Positions 25,849-34,289 of a stretch of 60,439 bases of DNA are shown piece by piece. Origin of the DNA: Pseudomonadota bacterium (lineage in GTDB: Bacteria > Pseudomonadota > Gammaproteobacteria > Burkholderiales > Rhodocyclaceae); NCBI GenBank assembly GCA_022705135.1, contig JAKJFA010000003.1, positions 29,710-90,148 of the forward strand, read 5' to 3'. The notes beneath the pieces were generated by a model that worked only from the letters and a program-made list of their open reading frames with translations, was not told where the DNA came from and ran no database searches. Every line of letters begins with the position of its first letter. Within the stretch, counting starts at the first letter, position 1. A program made the position numbers and the translations under genes.

Positions 25849-26538
25849 ATGAGACACGCTGAAAGACACAGGACACAACGCATTGGATGGCTGCGCGCGG
25901 CTGTTCTTGGGGCAAATGACGGCATTGTTTCCACGGCCAGCCTTGTCCTTGGCGTAGCTGCGGCAGGTGCGAGTCCAGAAAATATCCTGATTGCAGGGGT
26001 TGCCGGTCTTGTCGCCGGAGCAGCCTCGATGGCTGCGGGCGAGTATGTTTCGGTGAGTTCCCAAGCGGATACCGAGAACGCCGACCTGGATCGGGAGCGA
26101 CAGGAGTTGGTTGACGATCCCATGGGCGAACATGCCGAGATGACCGCCATATATGTTAAGCGCGGACTTGAACCGGAACTTGCTGCACAAGTGGCTACCC
26201 AGTTGATGGCTCACGACGCCCTCGGTGCCCATGCGCGCGATGAGATGGGAATCACCGAAATGACGACCGCGCAGCCGGTTCGGGCCGCATTGGCATCGGC
26301 TGCAACTTTTGCCGTTGGCGCTGCCCTACCGCTTCTGGTTGTGCTGCTGATACCACCATCTTTGCTTCTTTGGGTTGTTTCGGGCAGCTCGCTGTTGTTT
26401 CTTGCGCTACTGGGTTCTCTGGCTGCGAGTGTTGGTGGCGCTTCCGTGGTTACGGCTGCTGCACGGGTAAGCTTTTGGGGTGCCATAGCAATGGCTTTGA
26501 CCACGGGCGTTGGCGCTTTATTTGGCATAACTGCTTGA
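25849..26538 (+). CDS. VIT1/CCC1-family iron/manganese transporter
   Basis: A 229-residue membrane protein of the vacuolar iron transporter type. The N-terminus AVLGANDGIVSTASLVLGVAAAG (about 18-40) and AGLVAGAASMAAGEYVSVSSQADTE (about 52-76) are the hallmark substrate-binding helices. An acidic cytoplasmic region with EHAEMTAIYVKRGLEPELA follows, then three hydrophobic segments. It should export Fe2+ or Mn2+ from the cytoplasm. It stands alone after acnB. Confidence 0.9.
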   Translation: MRHAERHRTQRIGWLRAAVLGANDGIVSTASLVLGVAAAGASPENILIAGVAGLVAGAASMAAGEYVSVSSQADTENADLDRERQELVDDPMGEHAEMTAIYVKRGLEPELAAQVATQLMAHDALGAHARDEMGITEMTTAQPVRAALASAATFAVGAALPLLVVLLIPPSLLLWVVSGSSLLFLALLGSLAASVGGASVVTAAARVSFWGAIAMALTTGVGALFGITA

Positions 26539-26552
26539 GAAGAGAGGACGCC

Positions 26553-26945
26553 ATGGGTGCAAATGAAGGTACAGCGCCTCCCGCCCGTTTCGAATCAATC
26601 AGCGCTGTGACGCTGGCAACCCACGATATGGCGCGCGCCGTTCAATTCTATCTCAAGCTGGGATTTCACCTCCGCCATGGTGGTGAGACTGCGCCATTCA
26701 CCAGCCTCGATGTCGGCACAGGATGCCTGAATCTGATGGCAAAAAAGGGGGATCAAAGCTGGTCATGGTGGGGAAGAGTGATTTTTTATGTTTCCGACGT
26801 CGATGCGTTGTATCAGGCCGCGATTGCACACGGACTTCAGCCTCATTCCGTGCCACGCGATGCGGAATGGGGCGAACGCTACTTCCACATCACCGATCCG
26901 GACGGGCATGAACTGAGCTTCGCTCGACCTTCTCAGCCGCAATAA
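26553..26945 (+). CDS. VOC (glyoxalase/bleomycin-resistance fold) protein
   Basis: A 130-residue VOC protein: SAVTLATHDMARAVQFYLKLGFHL (about 17-40), a second strand set IFYVSDVDALYQAAIAHGL, and YFHITDPDGHELSFARP at the end, where the Glu of HELSF is the usual metal ligand. The substrate cannot be told. The ATG at 26553 follows AGAGAGGACGCC; the frame opens earlier inside the transporter gene. Confidence 0.85.
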   Translation: MGANEGTAPPARFESISAVTLATHDMARAVQFYLKLGFHLRHGGETAPFTSLDVGTGCLNLMAKKGDQSWSWWGRVIFYVSDVDALYQAAIAHGLQPHSVPRDAEWGERYFHITDPDGHELSFARPSQPQ

Positions 26946-26975
26946 CGGCGGCAGGTTCAACGACTCACCCCGGTA

Positions 26976-27320
26976 TCAAGCGCTTGGACTGGCGTACAAC
27001 CCGTCGATTTTTGCGGCGCAAATGAAATCATTTTCGGACAGGCCTCCGATGGCATGTGTCGAATAATGAACACGGCACTGTCTGAAGCTAATCTCAAGTT
27101 CGGGATGATGGTTTTCGCGATGTGCAACCCAGGCGGTTGCATTAACGAAGGCCATGGTTTCGTAGAAGTTTTTGAAAAGGAAAGTCTTGACCAGCTCCTT
27201 ATCAAGCTGCTCCCAGCCACTCAAATTCTGCAATAAGTGGTCGATTGCTGGCTGGTCCAATGGCGGAACCCCGCCTTCGCAAGGCTTGCAACGCCTTGCC
27301 GTCAAGTCAAGAGCATTCAT
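26976..27320 (-). CDS. phhB: 4a-hydroxytetrahydrobiopterin dehydratase (PCD/DCoH)
   Basis: A 114-residue pterin-4a-carbinolamine dehydratase that recycles the tetrahydrobiopterin cofactor of phenylalanine hydroxylase, or takes part in molybdopterin metabolism. The hallmark FVNATAWVAHRENHHPELEISFRQCRVHYSTH is present, with the catalytic HHP. Of the ATGs at 27326 and 27320, the second has GGAGG six bases upstream and is preferred. No hydroxylase gene is near. Confidence 0.92.
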   Translation of the reverse strand: MNALDLTARRCKPCEGGVPPLDQPAIDHLLQNLSGWEQLDKELVKTFLFKNFYETMAFVNATAWVAHRENHHPELEISFRQCRVHYSTHAIGGLSENDFICAAKIDGLYASPSA

Positions 27321-27457
27321 AGCCATCCTCCAATCTGTTGTTTTGAATTTCTTGCGGACTTGATCTAAATGGTCGGAAGCCGAATCCTTTAGCCATATCC
27401 GTTCGATCCAAACAAGGCACAGTAGTTCGAAATTTGGGGGCAACGGGTGGATAAATT

Positions 27458-27520
27458 AAAGGGGCCAGGGTCGAATTAATTCTACTCTTGCAAGCATAAA
27501 AAATTGAGCCTGGCCCCTTT
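27458..27520. repeat. Small palindromic element (GGGGCCAGG type), 63 bp
   Basis: The arms AAAGGGGCCAGGGTCGAATT (27458-27477) and AATTGAGCCTGGCCCCTTT (27502-27520) are near-perfect inverted repeats around a 24-bp AT-rich centre. This type resembles REP/MITE sequences mobilised by IS200-like tyrosine transposases, but no transposase is in the window. The gap 27321-27586 otherwise shows no gene. Confidence 0.75.
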
Positions 27521-27586
27521 TTTCCTTTTGTTCAAAAGCGCGAAAAAATGGCGGCGCCCTCCCGTGTATTGGCCTGACGCCCGTTC

Positions 27587-28855
27587 GTGGAGGGGGGATT
27601 TCGGTTAGCATTTTGCCTTGTGCCATTCACCCAGTCCCCGAAATTGATCCGCTTCCTCAACACCTTTGTTACTGTGCAGCAACGCCGGAGATATCTCCTC
27701 ATTCTGGCGCTCGGACTCGGCTATAGCATCAATATCGGATTGTTCTACTATTTTGCCCAGTATGTTCTGGCGATCGGCGGCACGGCGCAAAAGGCGGGCA
27801 TCCTGTTGACGGCCTCGATGTTGCCGACCCTGCTGCTGGCGATCGCGGGCGGACGCTTTCTCGCCAGAACCCATCCTTTCGTGCTGATCGCCCTCGGGGT
27901 TGCCGCTGGCGCCTGCGGACGTTTCGGCATGGCCTGGACTGACCGGTGGACATGGGGACTGCTCGGCTGGTGCGTCATTAACGGCTTGTCTTATGCGCTG
28001 GCGTTCTCGACCCTGTTGCGGATCGCTACCGAAGTCGCTCCGCCTGCCCATAAGGCGGAGGCGGTCAGTTATTACACGCTGGTCATTCAACTGGGCCATG
28101 TGCTGGGCAGTTTCTTCGGCACCTATTTGCTGGTCTGGGGCGGTTTTGAACTGCTGTTTGGATTGTCCGGTTTCTTTCTGCTCGCCCTGTTGCCCCTGCT
28201 CGGCTGGATCGGGCTGCGTCAGGAACTGACGGTGCTGCCCATGCCGGAGCAGCGGCAAGGCGGGGCAGGGACTGCGGCCCTGTCCAGGGAAATCTGGCTG
28301 GCGCTATTGATGATCGTCGCCATCGGTGCCGCCAACGGTGTGCCGATGCAGTTCATGCCGGTTCATTTGCGGGTTTCCCCGGCAACGGCCAACATCCCCG
28401 TTCCCTATTTTCTGACTGCCGCCACGCTGGCGATTGTGGCTACCCGCTTCGGATTTGCGCGGCTGATGGATGGCGCGCAACAGGGCCTCTGGTTCAGACG
28501 CTTTCTCATCACCCTCGGGTTGTCCCTGCTGGCACTGCCTTTCATGCGCGAGCGCTGGTCCTTGATGGTCGCTGCCATCGCTTACGGCGCTTCGTACAGC
28601 CTGCTCTATCCGAGCATCATGGCGGCTGCGATGCACGCCACGCCGCTGGAATTGCGGGGTAAATTTTCCGCCTGGGCGGCGCTGGCGCTGGAAATGGGCT
28701 TGCGCGGACTGGCCATCCCGCTCACTCTGCTGGTCGTCGATAACCGCTACTTGCCGATGTTTGTCGCCCTCGCCCTGCTTTTGCTGCTGGTGGGGAGCGC
28801 CTATCAGCGCCAGCAATACCGGAAAGGAAACGCTCTTGCCCAACCCGACGATTGA
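27587..28855 (+). CDS. MFS transporter
   Basis: A protein of up to 422 residues with about twelve hydrophobic segments, of the major facilitator superfamily: YLLILALGLGYSINIGLFYYF, AGGRFLARTHPFVLIALGVAAG (an A-like loop), YYTLVIQLGHVLGSFFGTYL and the second-half segments to residue 410. The start is uncertain: GTG at 27587 opens the frame and precedes GGAGGGGGG, but translation may begin a little downstream. It overlaps the next gene by 20 bp, suggesting co-transcription. The substrate is unknown; the neighbouring hydrolase could act on it. Confidence 0.8.
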   Translation: MEGGFRLAFCLVPFTQSPKLIRFLNTFVTVQQRRRYLLILALGLGYSINIGLFYYFAQYVLAIGGTAQKAGILLTASMLPTLLLAIAGGRFLARTHPFVLIALGVAAGACGRFGMAWTDRWTWGLLGWCVINGLSYALAFSTLLRIATEVAPPAHKAEAVSYYTLVIQLGHVLGSFFGTYLLVWGGFELLFGLSGFFLLALLPLLGWIGLRQELTVLPMPEQRQGGAGTAALSREIWLALLMIVAIGAANGVPMQFMPVHLRVSPATANIPVPYFLTAATLAIVATRFGFARLMDGAQQGLWFRRFLITLGLSLLALPFMRERWSLMVAAIAYGASYSLLYPSIMAAAMHATPLELRGKFSAWAALALEMGLRGLAIPLTLLVVDNRYLPMFVALALLLLLVGSAYQRQQYRKGNALAQPDD

Positions 28856-29711
28856 ACAGTTCGCCTACAGGCTCGGCCCGGAGCAGGGAACAATGGCGTA
28901 TCGCGCCTGGTCGGCAGGAGGGATCGGTGCGACGCGCCCAAGCCTGCTCTGCGCCCATGGCATCAGCCAGAACAGCCGCAATTTTGACGCCCTGGCGCAA
29001 CGCCTGGTGGGCGATTTCGACATCATCGTGCCGGATTATCCGGGGCGTGGTTTGAGCGATGCCTTCGCCGACAAGCTCAATTACACCCATCCCAACTATG
29101 TGGCCCTGTTCCAATCCTTTCTTGCCGCCAAGCACCTCCATGAGCTGTATTGGCTCGGCACCTCGATGGGCGGCCTGACCGGCCTTTGTCTTGCCTCCTT
29201 GCCCGAGACGCCGATCAAAAAACTGGTGCTGAATGATGTCGGTCCGGTCATTCCGAAGGAAACGCGCCAACTATTTGTTAAGGCCGCCAAGGCTGGGCCG
29301 CTGCGCTATGCCTCGCTTGCCGAGGCGCAGAAGAATATGGCGGGTGTTTTTGCCAATTTTGGCATCATCGAAGCGGAACTTCAGGAGGCCTTCGTTCAGG
29401 CTTTGCTGCGTCAGGATGCCGAGGGTAACTGGCGGCCCGACTACGATTTCGGCATTTTCGAGTACGCGCTCAGGCTGCCCGATATTGGCCTGGAAGACGC
29501 GCTCTTCTGGAATTTCTGGGCCACCGTGCGCTGCCCGGTGCTGGTGTTGCATGGCGTCAATTCGACCACACTGACTCCGGCCATCATTGCCGAAATGCGT
29601 CGTGGCCGTCCGGACATTGAGGTCGTTGATGTCCCGAATACCGGCCACGCTCCGCACCTGATGAACGACGAGCAGGCCGAACTGGTGCGGCGCTGGCTGC
29701 TGCGCGATTGA
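28836..29711 (+). CDS. Alpha/beta hydrolase
   Basis: A 291-residue hydrolase: LLCAHGISQNSRNFDAL (oxyanion loop), IIVPDYPGRGLSD, nucleophile elbow GTSMGGLTG, acid within VLVLHGVNSTTLTP and His in VPNTGHAPHLMNDE. The start is a TTG at 28836 with AAGGA seven bases upstream, inside the end of the MFS gene. It is likely translated from the same transcript as the transporter. Confidence 0.85.
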   Translation: MPNPTIEQFAYRLGPEQGTMAYRAWSAGGIGATRPSLLCAHGISQNSRNFDALAQRLVGDFDIIVPDYPGRGLSDAFADKLNYTHPNYVALFQSFLAAKHLHELYWLGTSMGGLTGLCLASLPETPIKKLVLNDVGPVIPKETRQLFVKAAKAGPLRYASLAEAQKNMAGVFANFGIIEAELQEAFVQALLRQDAEGNWRPDYDFGIFEYALRLPDIGLEDALFWNFWATVRCPVLVLHGVNSTTLTPAIIAEMRRGRPDIEVVDVPNTGHAPHLMNDEQAELVRRWLLRD

Positions 29712-29893
29712 TCTGGCTGGTGTCTGTTTCATGCTGCAGGCGGAAGCTGCAAGGAAATGTCAAATAGATCGATTCCGTTGAATTTCCCATTTCCGGTCGT
29801 GATAGAATTTTGCATGCGCTGTTCCTGGCGGATCGCTTGGGCAGGGCGACAGATTTTTCCAAAGACCGTTGAGATGAATGAGAAGGAGGCAGT

Positions 29894-30994
29894 ATGAGCG
29901 TACCGGTAATGCCGGGAGTCACGGCAAAGACAATCACGACGAAAAGACTGACCACGCGCGTCTTGTTTGCAGGACCGGAAGACGGAATTCCTGTTTTACT
30001 TTTGCACGGCAACATGTCGTCTGCAACCTGGTGGGAGGATAACCTGCTGCTGCTGCCGGAAGGGTACCGGGCCATTGCCCCGGATCAGCGCGGCTTTGGC
30101 GATGCCGACCCCGACAAGCACATCGACGCCACCCGCGGCTTGGCTGATCTCGCCGATGACGCCGCCGCGCTCCTGGATGAACTGGGTTATGCGCAGGCGC
30201 ATGTGGTCGGCAATTCCCTGGGCGGGAATGTTGTTTACTGGCTGATGGCCGACCATCCCGAGCGGCTGAAGTCCGTGTTTTTCGCCGGTTGCGGTTCTCC
30301 CTACGGATTCCGCGGAACCAAGGATGAAATCGGCACGCCCTGCTATGACGATTATGCTGGCGCCAGCGGCGCGCTGGTCAATCCTGGCACGGTCAAGTCG
30401 ATTAAGGAAAGGGATACCAGCCCGGACAACCCCTTGGGATTGAGGGCAGCCTTGAATGCCCTGGTATTCAACTCCAAACTGGTGCGGCCTGAACGGGAAA
30501 TGTCGCTGCTGCTGGCCAGCATGGCCATTCATGTCGGCGAAAAGGATTTCCCCGGCGATGGCATCAAATCGCCCAACTGGCCGTATTGGACGGCGGGCAA
30601 CTGGGGTTCGGTCAATGCCCTTTCTCCCAAGTACCATGTCGACGTGAACAAGATTTACCAGGCCAAAAACAAAGTGCCTGTTCTCTGGGCCAGGGCGGAA
30701 AAGGACATTGCCGTGTCCGATCAATCGGGCTCTGATCTGGCGATTCTGGGCCAAAAAGGCCTGATTCCCGGTTATCCCGGCGCGGAGATTTTCCCGCCGC
30801 AGCCGATGGAAAAACAGATCCGCCGCTTTTTGAATGATTACGCCAAGGCCGGCGGCACCTATCAGGAAGTCTTGTTCAAGGGGCTCGGTCATGCCTTCTT
30901 CGCTGAACAGCCGCTGCGTTTCAACGCCGTGCTCAACAACTTCATCCTCTCGGTCGATAAAACGGTCGAGTTGATGGGCGGCGCCGGGAAGTGA
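29894..30994 (+). CDS. Alpha/beta hydrolase
   Basis: A 366-residue hydrolase, longer than its neighbours owing to a lid of about 80 residues. LLLHGNMSSATWWEDNLLLL, IAPDQRGFGDAD, nucleophile elbow GNSLGGNVV (about 110-118), acid in LWARAEKDIAVSD and His in FKGLGHAFFAEQP. No signal peptide. AGAAGGAGGCAGT precedes the ATG. It is followed by a hairpin terminator (31043-31105), so it is a separate unit upstream of the sigma-54 activator. The substrate is unknown. Confidence 0.85.
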   Translation: MSVPVMPGVTAKTITTKRLTTRVLFAGPEDGIPVLLLHGNMSSATWWEDNLLLLPEGYRAIAPDQRGFGDADPDKHIDATRGLADLADDAAALLDELGYAQAHVVGNSLGGNVVYWLMADHPERLKSVFFAGCGSPYGFRGTKDEIGTPCYDDYAGASGALVNPGTVKSIKERDTSPDNPLGLRAALNALVFNSKLVRPEREMSLLLASMAIHVGEKDFPGDGIKSPNWPYWTAGNWGSVNALSPKYHVDVNKIYQAKNKVPVLWARAEKDIAVSDQSGSDLAILGQKGLIPGYPGAEIFPPQPMEKQIRRFLNDYAKAGGTYQEVLFKGLGHAFFAEQPLRFNAVLNNFILSVDKTVELMGGAGK

Positions 30995-31042
30995 CCGCCG
31001 GCTGCAGGCGTACTGCGGCAAAGGCAACACTTTGAACGACCG

Positions 31043-31105
31043 GGCGGCGGACAGTTCGGAGCGTCGGATCACGACCCTCTGGACTGTCCGCCGCCTCTTT
31101 CATTT
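31043..31105 (+). terminator. Probable terminator after the 29894 hydrolase gene
   Basis: Perfect 13-bp arms GGCGGCGGACAGT (31043-31055) and ACTGTCCGCCGCC (31083-31095) flank a 27-base loop, followed by TCTTTCATTTTT. The loop is long for an intrinsic terminator, so an operator or other hairpin function is possible. Confidence 0.6.
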
Positions 31106-31249
31106 TTGGGCCGGGATTGCTGGAAACTCATTTTTCTGTGGTTGGGAAATCGGCAGTCAGATATGATTGACCTACGGCATCATCGCTTCTGAGTTCAGCA
31201 GCGCATGGGCCGCAACCCCCGTATTTGCGGAAGTGATGAGGTTAAGGCC

Positions 31250-32740
31250 ATGAAGAAATCGACTTCTCCTACCCTGAGCCAAGGCTTTACCGACGTGCAG
31301 TGCGGCGATACCGGGAGCTTCCTCATCAGCCACACCGATGAAGTCAGCCACATCGCCATGCAGTCCCTGTTCGCGCATTTGAACGAGATTTGCGAGGGTG
31401 CGCTCATCGTGGACCGGCGGGCGCGCATCGTCTGGTTGAGTCCGAAATACGCCGATCTGCTGGGGATTGCCGAGCCGGATACGGTGGTGGGCCTGCCGGC
31501 AGAGTCGATCATCCCCAACAGCCTGATGCGGCAGGTCGTGCGGACGGGCGAGCCGATCATTCTCGACATCATGGCCTTCGGCAAAGAGTCGTTCGTGGTG
31601 ACGCGCATGCCGGTCAAAACGCCGGACGGTAAAGTCGTCGGCGCCATTGGCTTTGTGCTCTACGAACGTCTGCACTATCTGAAACCGCTGGTGGCCAAGT
31701 TTGCCCAGTACCAGCACGAGATGTTGCTTGCCAAACAGAAGCAGGTGCAAGGGCGGAGCGCCAAATACTCATTCGACCAGATTGTCGGCTCCAGTTCGGC
31801 CGCCCTGGAGGCCGTCCATCTGGCCAAGCGTGCGGCCAGTCTCGACAGCACCGTCCTCATCCAGGGTGAAACGGGCACCGGCAAGGAACTGATCGCGCAC
31901 GCCATTCACAGCAGTTCGCCGCGCGCCAACAAGCCTTTTGTCTCGGTCAACGCGGCGGCCATTCCGGAAAACCTGCTCGAAGCCGAATTTTTCGGGACCG
32001 CTCCGGGCGCCTATACCGGCGCCGATAAAAATGGCCGCGAGGGAAAGTTCAAACTCGCCGACGGCGGGACCCTTTTTCTCGATGAAATCGGCGACATGCC
32101 GCTGCCTTTGCAGGCGAAGTTGTTGCGCGTCCTCCAGGAGCGCGAAATCGAGCCCCTGGGTTCCAACCGGGTTGAGCGGGTGGACGTTCGGGTGATTGCG
32201 GCGACGAGCGTTAACCTTGAGTCGCTGGTGGAGCGGGGGCGTTTCCGGCCCGATCTGTATTATCGGCTGAACGTTTTGTCGCTGACACTGCCTCCCCTGC
32301 GTGAACGGTGTTCCGATATTCCCATGCTGTGCGACAACCTGCTGGCGCAGATTTCGGAACAGACCGGCAGCAAGAAACGCGGCCTCACGGCGCGGGCCCT
32401 GGCGGTCCTGTGCGCTTATTCCTGGCCGGGAAATATCCGCGAACTGCGCAATGTCCTCGAACGCGCCGTGCTGATGTCGGACAAAAAGCGGCTGGATGCG
32501 GCCGAGATTGGCCGTGTGCTGCCGGTTGCGGAGGCGCGGGTGGAAGCGCAACACGGCAGTGGGCAGGAAAGCGCGCAGCCCGTCCAGCCCCTGGAGCGCG
32601 TCATCGAGAACGCCGAACGTTCTGCCATTCAGCGTGCCTTGATGACGACCCGGGGCAACAAGGTTGCGGCAGCGCAATTGTTGGGGATTTCGCGTGCGAC
32701 GCTGTATCACAAGCTGTCCCAGCTGGATATTGATGTCTAA
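31250..32740 (+). CDS. Sigma-54-dependent transcriptional activator (PAS-AAA+-Fis)
   Basis: A 496-residue enhancer-binding protein. The N-terminal sensory part has a PAS-like domain (about 35-140, EGALIVDRRARIVWLSPKYADLLGI). The AAA+ domain has Walker A GETGTGKE (206-213), the sigma-54 contact loop in the variant form GAYTGA (253-258) and Walker B GGTLFLDEIG. A Fis-type helix-turn-helix ends the protein (NKVAAAQLLGISRATLYHKL). The ATG at 31250 (GAGG ten bases upstream) is preferred to the one at 31205. It lies directly before a sigma-54 promoter and its operon, which is its likely target. Confidence 0.93.
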   Translation: MKKSTSPTLSQGFTDVQCGDTGSFLISHTDEVSHIAMQSLFAHLNEICEGALIVDRRARIVWLSPKYADLLGIAEPDTVVGLPAESIIPNSLMRQVVRTGEPIILDIMAFGKESFVVTRMPVKTPDGKVVGAIGFVLYERLHYLKPLVAKFAQYQHEMLLAKQKQVQGRSAKYSFDQIVGSSSAALEAVHLAKRAASLDSTVLIQGETGTGKELIAHAIHSSSPRANKPFVSVNAAAIPENLLEAEFFGTAPGAYTGADKNGREGKFKLADGGTLFLDEIGDMPLPLQAKLLRVLQEREIEPLGSNRVERVDVRVIAATSVNLESLVERGRFRPDLYYRLNVLSLTLPPLRERCSDIPMLCDNLLAQISEQTGSKKRGLTARALAVLCAYSWPGNIRELRNVLERAVLMSDKKRLDAAEIGRVLPVAEARVEAQHGSGQESAQPVQPLERVIENAERSAIQRALMTTRGNKVAAAQLLGISRATLYHKLSQLDIDV

Positions 32741-32883
32741 AGCTCTGGAATCAGTGTTCAGTATTCCGGATTTTTTTCTGATTTTCTCCGCGCCGCTCAA
32801 AACCCTGTCTTGATTCCCGGACGTCTGTGTCGATTTCTGGAATGTCGCCGCAGAATGTCCGTAAAAGCTGCGTCATTGCTGCA

Positions 32884-32899
32884 TGGCACACGGATTGCT
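32884..32899 (+). promoter_or_regulatory. Sigma-54 (-24/-12) promoter
   Basis: TGGCACACGGATTGCT matches TGGCAC-N5-TTGC, with GG at 32885-32886 and GC at 32897-32898 separated by the required ten bases. Transcription should begin near 32910, 30 bases before the first start codon (32940). The 143-bp gap between the activator gene and this site has room for upstream activator sites; GGAAT and ATTCC half-sites 11 bases apart lie near 32747-32767. Confidence 0.85.
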
Positions 32900-32939
32900 A
32901 AACCTCTTGGGGAAGATATGGTTCCAGGAGGGGCTTTTG

Positions 32940-33539
32940 ATGTTCGTCGATTGCAATGATGCGCCAGTGGTCCCGGATGCCATTGTGGCTCATATCGATT
33001 GTCTGGAGGGCGATGTCGACGAGGGTATGGTGGCGGCGTTGGCGCGTTGGCAGGCGTTTTGCCATGTGCTCGCCGAACGCTACGGATTCTGCCAGGTTTG
33101 GCTGAACCGGGTCGAAGCGGGTCATCGACTGCAGCCGATGATCGGCACCGGCGTGTTTCCCGTGCCCGGTTGCCCAGGTTCCTGTTCCGGCAATGCGCCG
33201 GTTGGATATTCGATCGTCCGCGATTTTTGTGAGGACGCCCTGTACCGGCTCTGGTACGGTCCTCATTTCAAGTGTGTGGCCTCCCGGAACCAAGCTGGCG
33301 GGGCCGCCTTCGCCTGCCGGTGGATGTCGCCGCAGGGAAGGCACTTCGCGCTGACCCTGCATGGCCCCTCGAAATACCGTCGTCCCGAACCCTCGCTGGT
33401 GGAGGAGCTGACCGCCACTTCGCGCTATCTCAAAGACCTGTTCGAAACCGGTTCGGTGACGCATTCGTCACCTCGTAGAAGGCCGTTGATTTGTGGTCTG
33501 CGCCCCATTTATCCGGAAGATCGCTATCCGCAGTATTAA
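32940..33539 (+). CDS. Unknown protein, first gene of the sigma-54 operon
   Basis: A 199-residue soluble protein that I do not recognise. It is Cys-rich in the middle (VPGCPGSCSGN near 76-86, DFCEDALY, HFKCVASRN) and has conserved-looking aromatic segments (YGFCQVWLNRVE, LYRLWYGPHFK). There is no signal peptide. The frame opens at 32883 inside the promoter, so I chose the ATG at 32940, preceded by AGGAGGGG. A sensory (GAF-like) role is possible, because it precedes an HD-GYP gene by 25 bases, but this is not demonstrated. Confidence 0.7.
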   Translation: MFVDCNDAPVVPDAIVAHIDCLEGDVDEGMVAALARWQAFCHVLAERYGFCQVWLNRVEAGHRLQPMIGTGVFPVPGCPGSCSGNAPVGYSIVRDFCEDALYRLWYGPHFKCVASRNQAGGAAFACRWMSPQGRHFALTLHGPSKYRRPEPSLVEELTATSRYLKDLFETGSVTHSSPRRRPLICGLRPIYPEDRYPQY

Positions 33540-33564
33540 GTTAAGGCCAGGAGTGATTGTTGTC

Positions 33565-34227
33565 ATGGATCTTCAGAACTACCACGACATTGCGTCGGAC
33601 GACCCTTCCGAACTCTACGACGACGATTTTTTGGCCACCAGCTTCGACTGCGGTGTGGGCGAGGGAGGGAATAACAGCAGGGGCCGCAGGAAGGAATCGG
33701 GCAAGCATCTGTACCGCGTTTCCGAATACGCGCGCATCCTCGCCCTCAAATGTGGCCTGAACTTGACCGAAGCGAATCTGGTCAAGGAAGCATCCCGCTT
33801 CCACGACATTGGCGAGAGCGGGGTTTCCGGCGCCATCCTTAACAAGCCGGGAAAGCTCAATGCGGAAGAGTGGGAGCTGATGAAATCCCACACCAAGCTG
33901 GGGTATCAAATGCTGCGCGGTTCAAAAAACCCGGTGACCGAAGCCGGTTCGATCATTGCCCTGACCCACCACGAACGCTGGGACGGCAGCGGCTATCCGC
34001 ACGGGTTGTCGGGGAGCGCCATTCCGCTTTACGGCAGGATCGCCGCCCTGGCCGATGTGTTTGATTCCCTGACCTCGGATCGGCCTTATAAAAAGGCGGT
34101 ATCGCTGGAAGAAAGCTGCAGCTACATCTATAGCGAGCGCGGCAAGCATTTTGATCCGCATTTGGTGACGCAATTTCTTGAAAGCATGGAGCCCTTTTTT
34201 TGCATTCAAAGGGATTTTGCGGGTTGA
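33565..34227 (+). CDS. HD-GYP domain phosphodiesterase
   Basis: A 220-residue protein consisting almost only of an HD-GYP domain, which hydrolyses cyclic di-GMP. Metal-binding HD in SRFHDIGESG, then ILNKPGKLNAEEWELMKSHT, HHERWDGSGYPHGL (HHE plus the GYP motif) and ALADVFDSLTSDRPYKKA. The roughly 50-residue N-terminus is acidic and short, with no receiver domain. The start is the ATG at 33565 (AGGAG at 33549); a GTG at 33553 is possible. It is second in the sigma-54 operon, linking its expression to c-di-GMP turnover. Confidence 0.92.
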   Translation: MDLQNYHDIASDDPSELYDDDFLATSFDCGVGEGGNNSRGRRKESGKHLYRVSEYARILALKCGLNLTEANLVKEASRFHDIGESGVSGAILNKPGKLNAEEWELMKSHTKLGYQMLRGSKNPVTEAGSIIALTHHERWDGSGYPHGLSGSAIPLYGRIAALADVFDSLTSDRPYKKAVSLEESCSYIYSERGKHFDPHLVTQFLESMEPFFCIQRDFAG

Positions 34228-34289
34228 ATCGTGCGCTGACCGCCGGATAAGCCGGATCGGGCGTCGGAAGTTTTTGGGGAGGAGTGAAG

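Noticed and set aside
32883-32939. ATG at 32883 as start of the first gene in the sigma-54 operon
   Set aside because: The codon lies inside the -24 element itself, so it would not be on the transcript; AGGAGGGG precedes the ATG at 32940.
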